Assembly: GCA_028709955.1 (NCBI GenBank)
Contig: JAQUTD010000004.1
Span: forward strand, 1 to 38,462
Direction of reading: 5' to 3'
DNA: 38,462 nt
Origin: Bacteroidales bacterium
Lineage (GTDB): Bacteria; Bacteroidota; Bacteroidia; Bacteroidales; P3
The position numbers and the translations under genes were made by a program. Positions 37,379-38,462 of this stretch are shown one piece after another. The first letter of the stretch is position 1. Each line of letters opens with the position of its first letter. The notes beneath the pieces are model-generated. The model was given only the letters and a program-made list of their open reading frames with translations, was not told the origin of the DNA and ran no database searches.

Positions 37379-38380
37379 ATGAGACATTATAATATTCCAA
37401 TTTTCATTCCAGAACTTGCTTGCCCAAACAAATGTATTTATTGTAACCAAAGATTCATTTCTGGGCAACAATTTCAGCCAAACAAGAATGAAATAATTGA
37501 AAAAATTAATTCTCATTTACAAACTTTCAACTCGCCCTTTATTGCCGAATTAGCATTCTTTGGAGGCAGTTTTACCGGGATTGAAGTAAATAAACAAATA
37601 GAATACCTCAAGATTATTCAACCTTATATTATAAAGGGGAAAATTGAAAGTATAAGAATATCAACACGTCCCGATTATATAACAGATGATATTTTACATA
37701 TACTAAAAGAATATAATGTTAAAACAATTGAATTAGGAGCACAATCTCTTTCTCAAGATGTTTTGGATTTCTCTCAGAGAGGACATAGGGTAGAGGATGT
37801 GGAAAAATCATCTGAACTTATTTTAAAAATGGGGTTTGAATTAGGTCTTCAGATGATGATTGGACTTCCTAAAGATAATATTGAAAAGAGTATTAACACT
37901 GCAAACAAAATAGTATCACTTGGAGCTAAGTCAACTAGAATATATCCAACTCTTGTAATTGAAAATACAGAATTAGCAAATCTATATAGAAAAGGAGAGT
38001 ACACTCCGTTATCATTAGACCAAGCAATAATTTGGACTTCTCAAATATATCAAATCTTCCACAACAACAATATTAAGATTCTTAGAGTAGGTCTTCACCC
38101 CTCAGAAAGTTTATTAAACAGAACTGAACTATTAGCAGGAGCATTTCATGTTTCTTTTCGAGAACTAGTTCTAACACAAATATGGAAAGAGAAATTCCTC
38201 CAAATCCCTCAAGATAAATCTAATGACCTAGTTATTTTTACACACCCTAAAAGTAAGAACCATGCAATAGGTTATAAAGGCTCAAATAGAAGCTATCTAC
38301 AAAATCACTTTAAAACAATTACATACAAAGAAGATTTAGCCCTTAATGATTTGGAATTTCATTATTCCACAGGTAAATAA
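37379..38380 (+). CDS. Radical SAM protein (Elp3-like fold, no acetyltransferase domain)
   Basis: CPNKCIYC CxxxCxxC motif, LAFFGGSFTGI, STRPDYI, ELGAQSLSQDVL, QMMIGLP. Confidence 0.88.
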   Translation: MRHYNIPIFIPELACPNKCIYCNQRFISGQQFQPNKNEIIEKINSHLQTFNSPFIAELAFFGGSFTGIEVNKQIEYLKIIQPYIIKGKIESIRISTRPDYITDDILHILKEYNVKTIELGAQSLSQDVLDFSQRGHRVEDVEKSSELILKMGFELGLQMMIGLPKDNIEKSINTANKIVSLGAKSTRIYPTLVIENTELANLYRKGEYTPLSLDQAIIWTSQIYQIFHNNNIKILRVGLHPSESLLNRTELLAGAFHVSFRELVLTQIWKEKFLQIPQDKSNDLVIFTHPKSKNHAIGYKGSNRSYLQNHFKTITYKEDLALNDLEFHYSTGK

Positions 38381-38462
38381 ACAATTATATAATTTTAAAT
38401 CATTGTTTTAAGACGCTATCTTTACTCCCTAAATAAGCCATTAGCAGACAGATAAAAAAATT

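Noticed and set aside
34001-38380. Capsule biosynthesis locus
   Set aside because: Only the Wza/Wzc-like pair is present; no glycosyltransferases, flippase or polymerase follow within the window, so a full locus is not supported.

Overview
AT-rich Bacteroidetes-type chromosomal window, recognisable from TTTG-N19-TAnnTTTG promoters and family content. Most of it is housekeeping genes: polA, M64 peptidase, tnaA, purN, acpP-fabF-rnc-lipA, an HU-like protein, queD, mntP, rsmA, rplM-rpsI-rpsB-tsf, a radC-like gene, an anchored OmpH/Skp-like protein, an RRM protein, tRNA-Phe(GAA), buk, trxA, a DUF58 protein, a TPR lipoprotein, an rluB-like gene with a repeat-rich N-terminus, an AsmA-like protein, gltX, a DUF2520-like protein, a sirtuin, miaB, a Wza/Wzc-like export pair and a radical SAM protein. 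I saw no CRISPR array, prophage, transposase or recognisable defence operon. The most unusual signal is non-coding. Between lipA and the HU-like gene (10150-10275) there are twelve alternating inverted half-sites (GTAAC/GTTAC type) whose centres are exactly 11 bp apart, so the palindromes repeat every 22 bp. The array is bounded by a longer inverted repeat. Secondary candidates are a pair of mutually exclusive helices in the rplM-rpsI leader, a short uORF plus hairpin in the tnaA leader, and a 10-bp hairpin upstream of rpsB. All functional readings of these are inference from sequence alone; no searches or folding were run.
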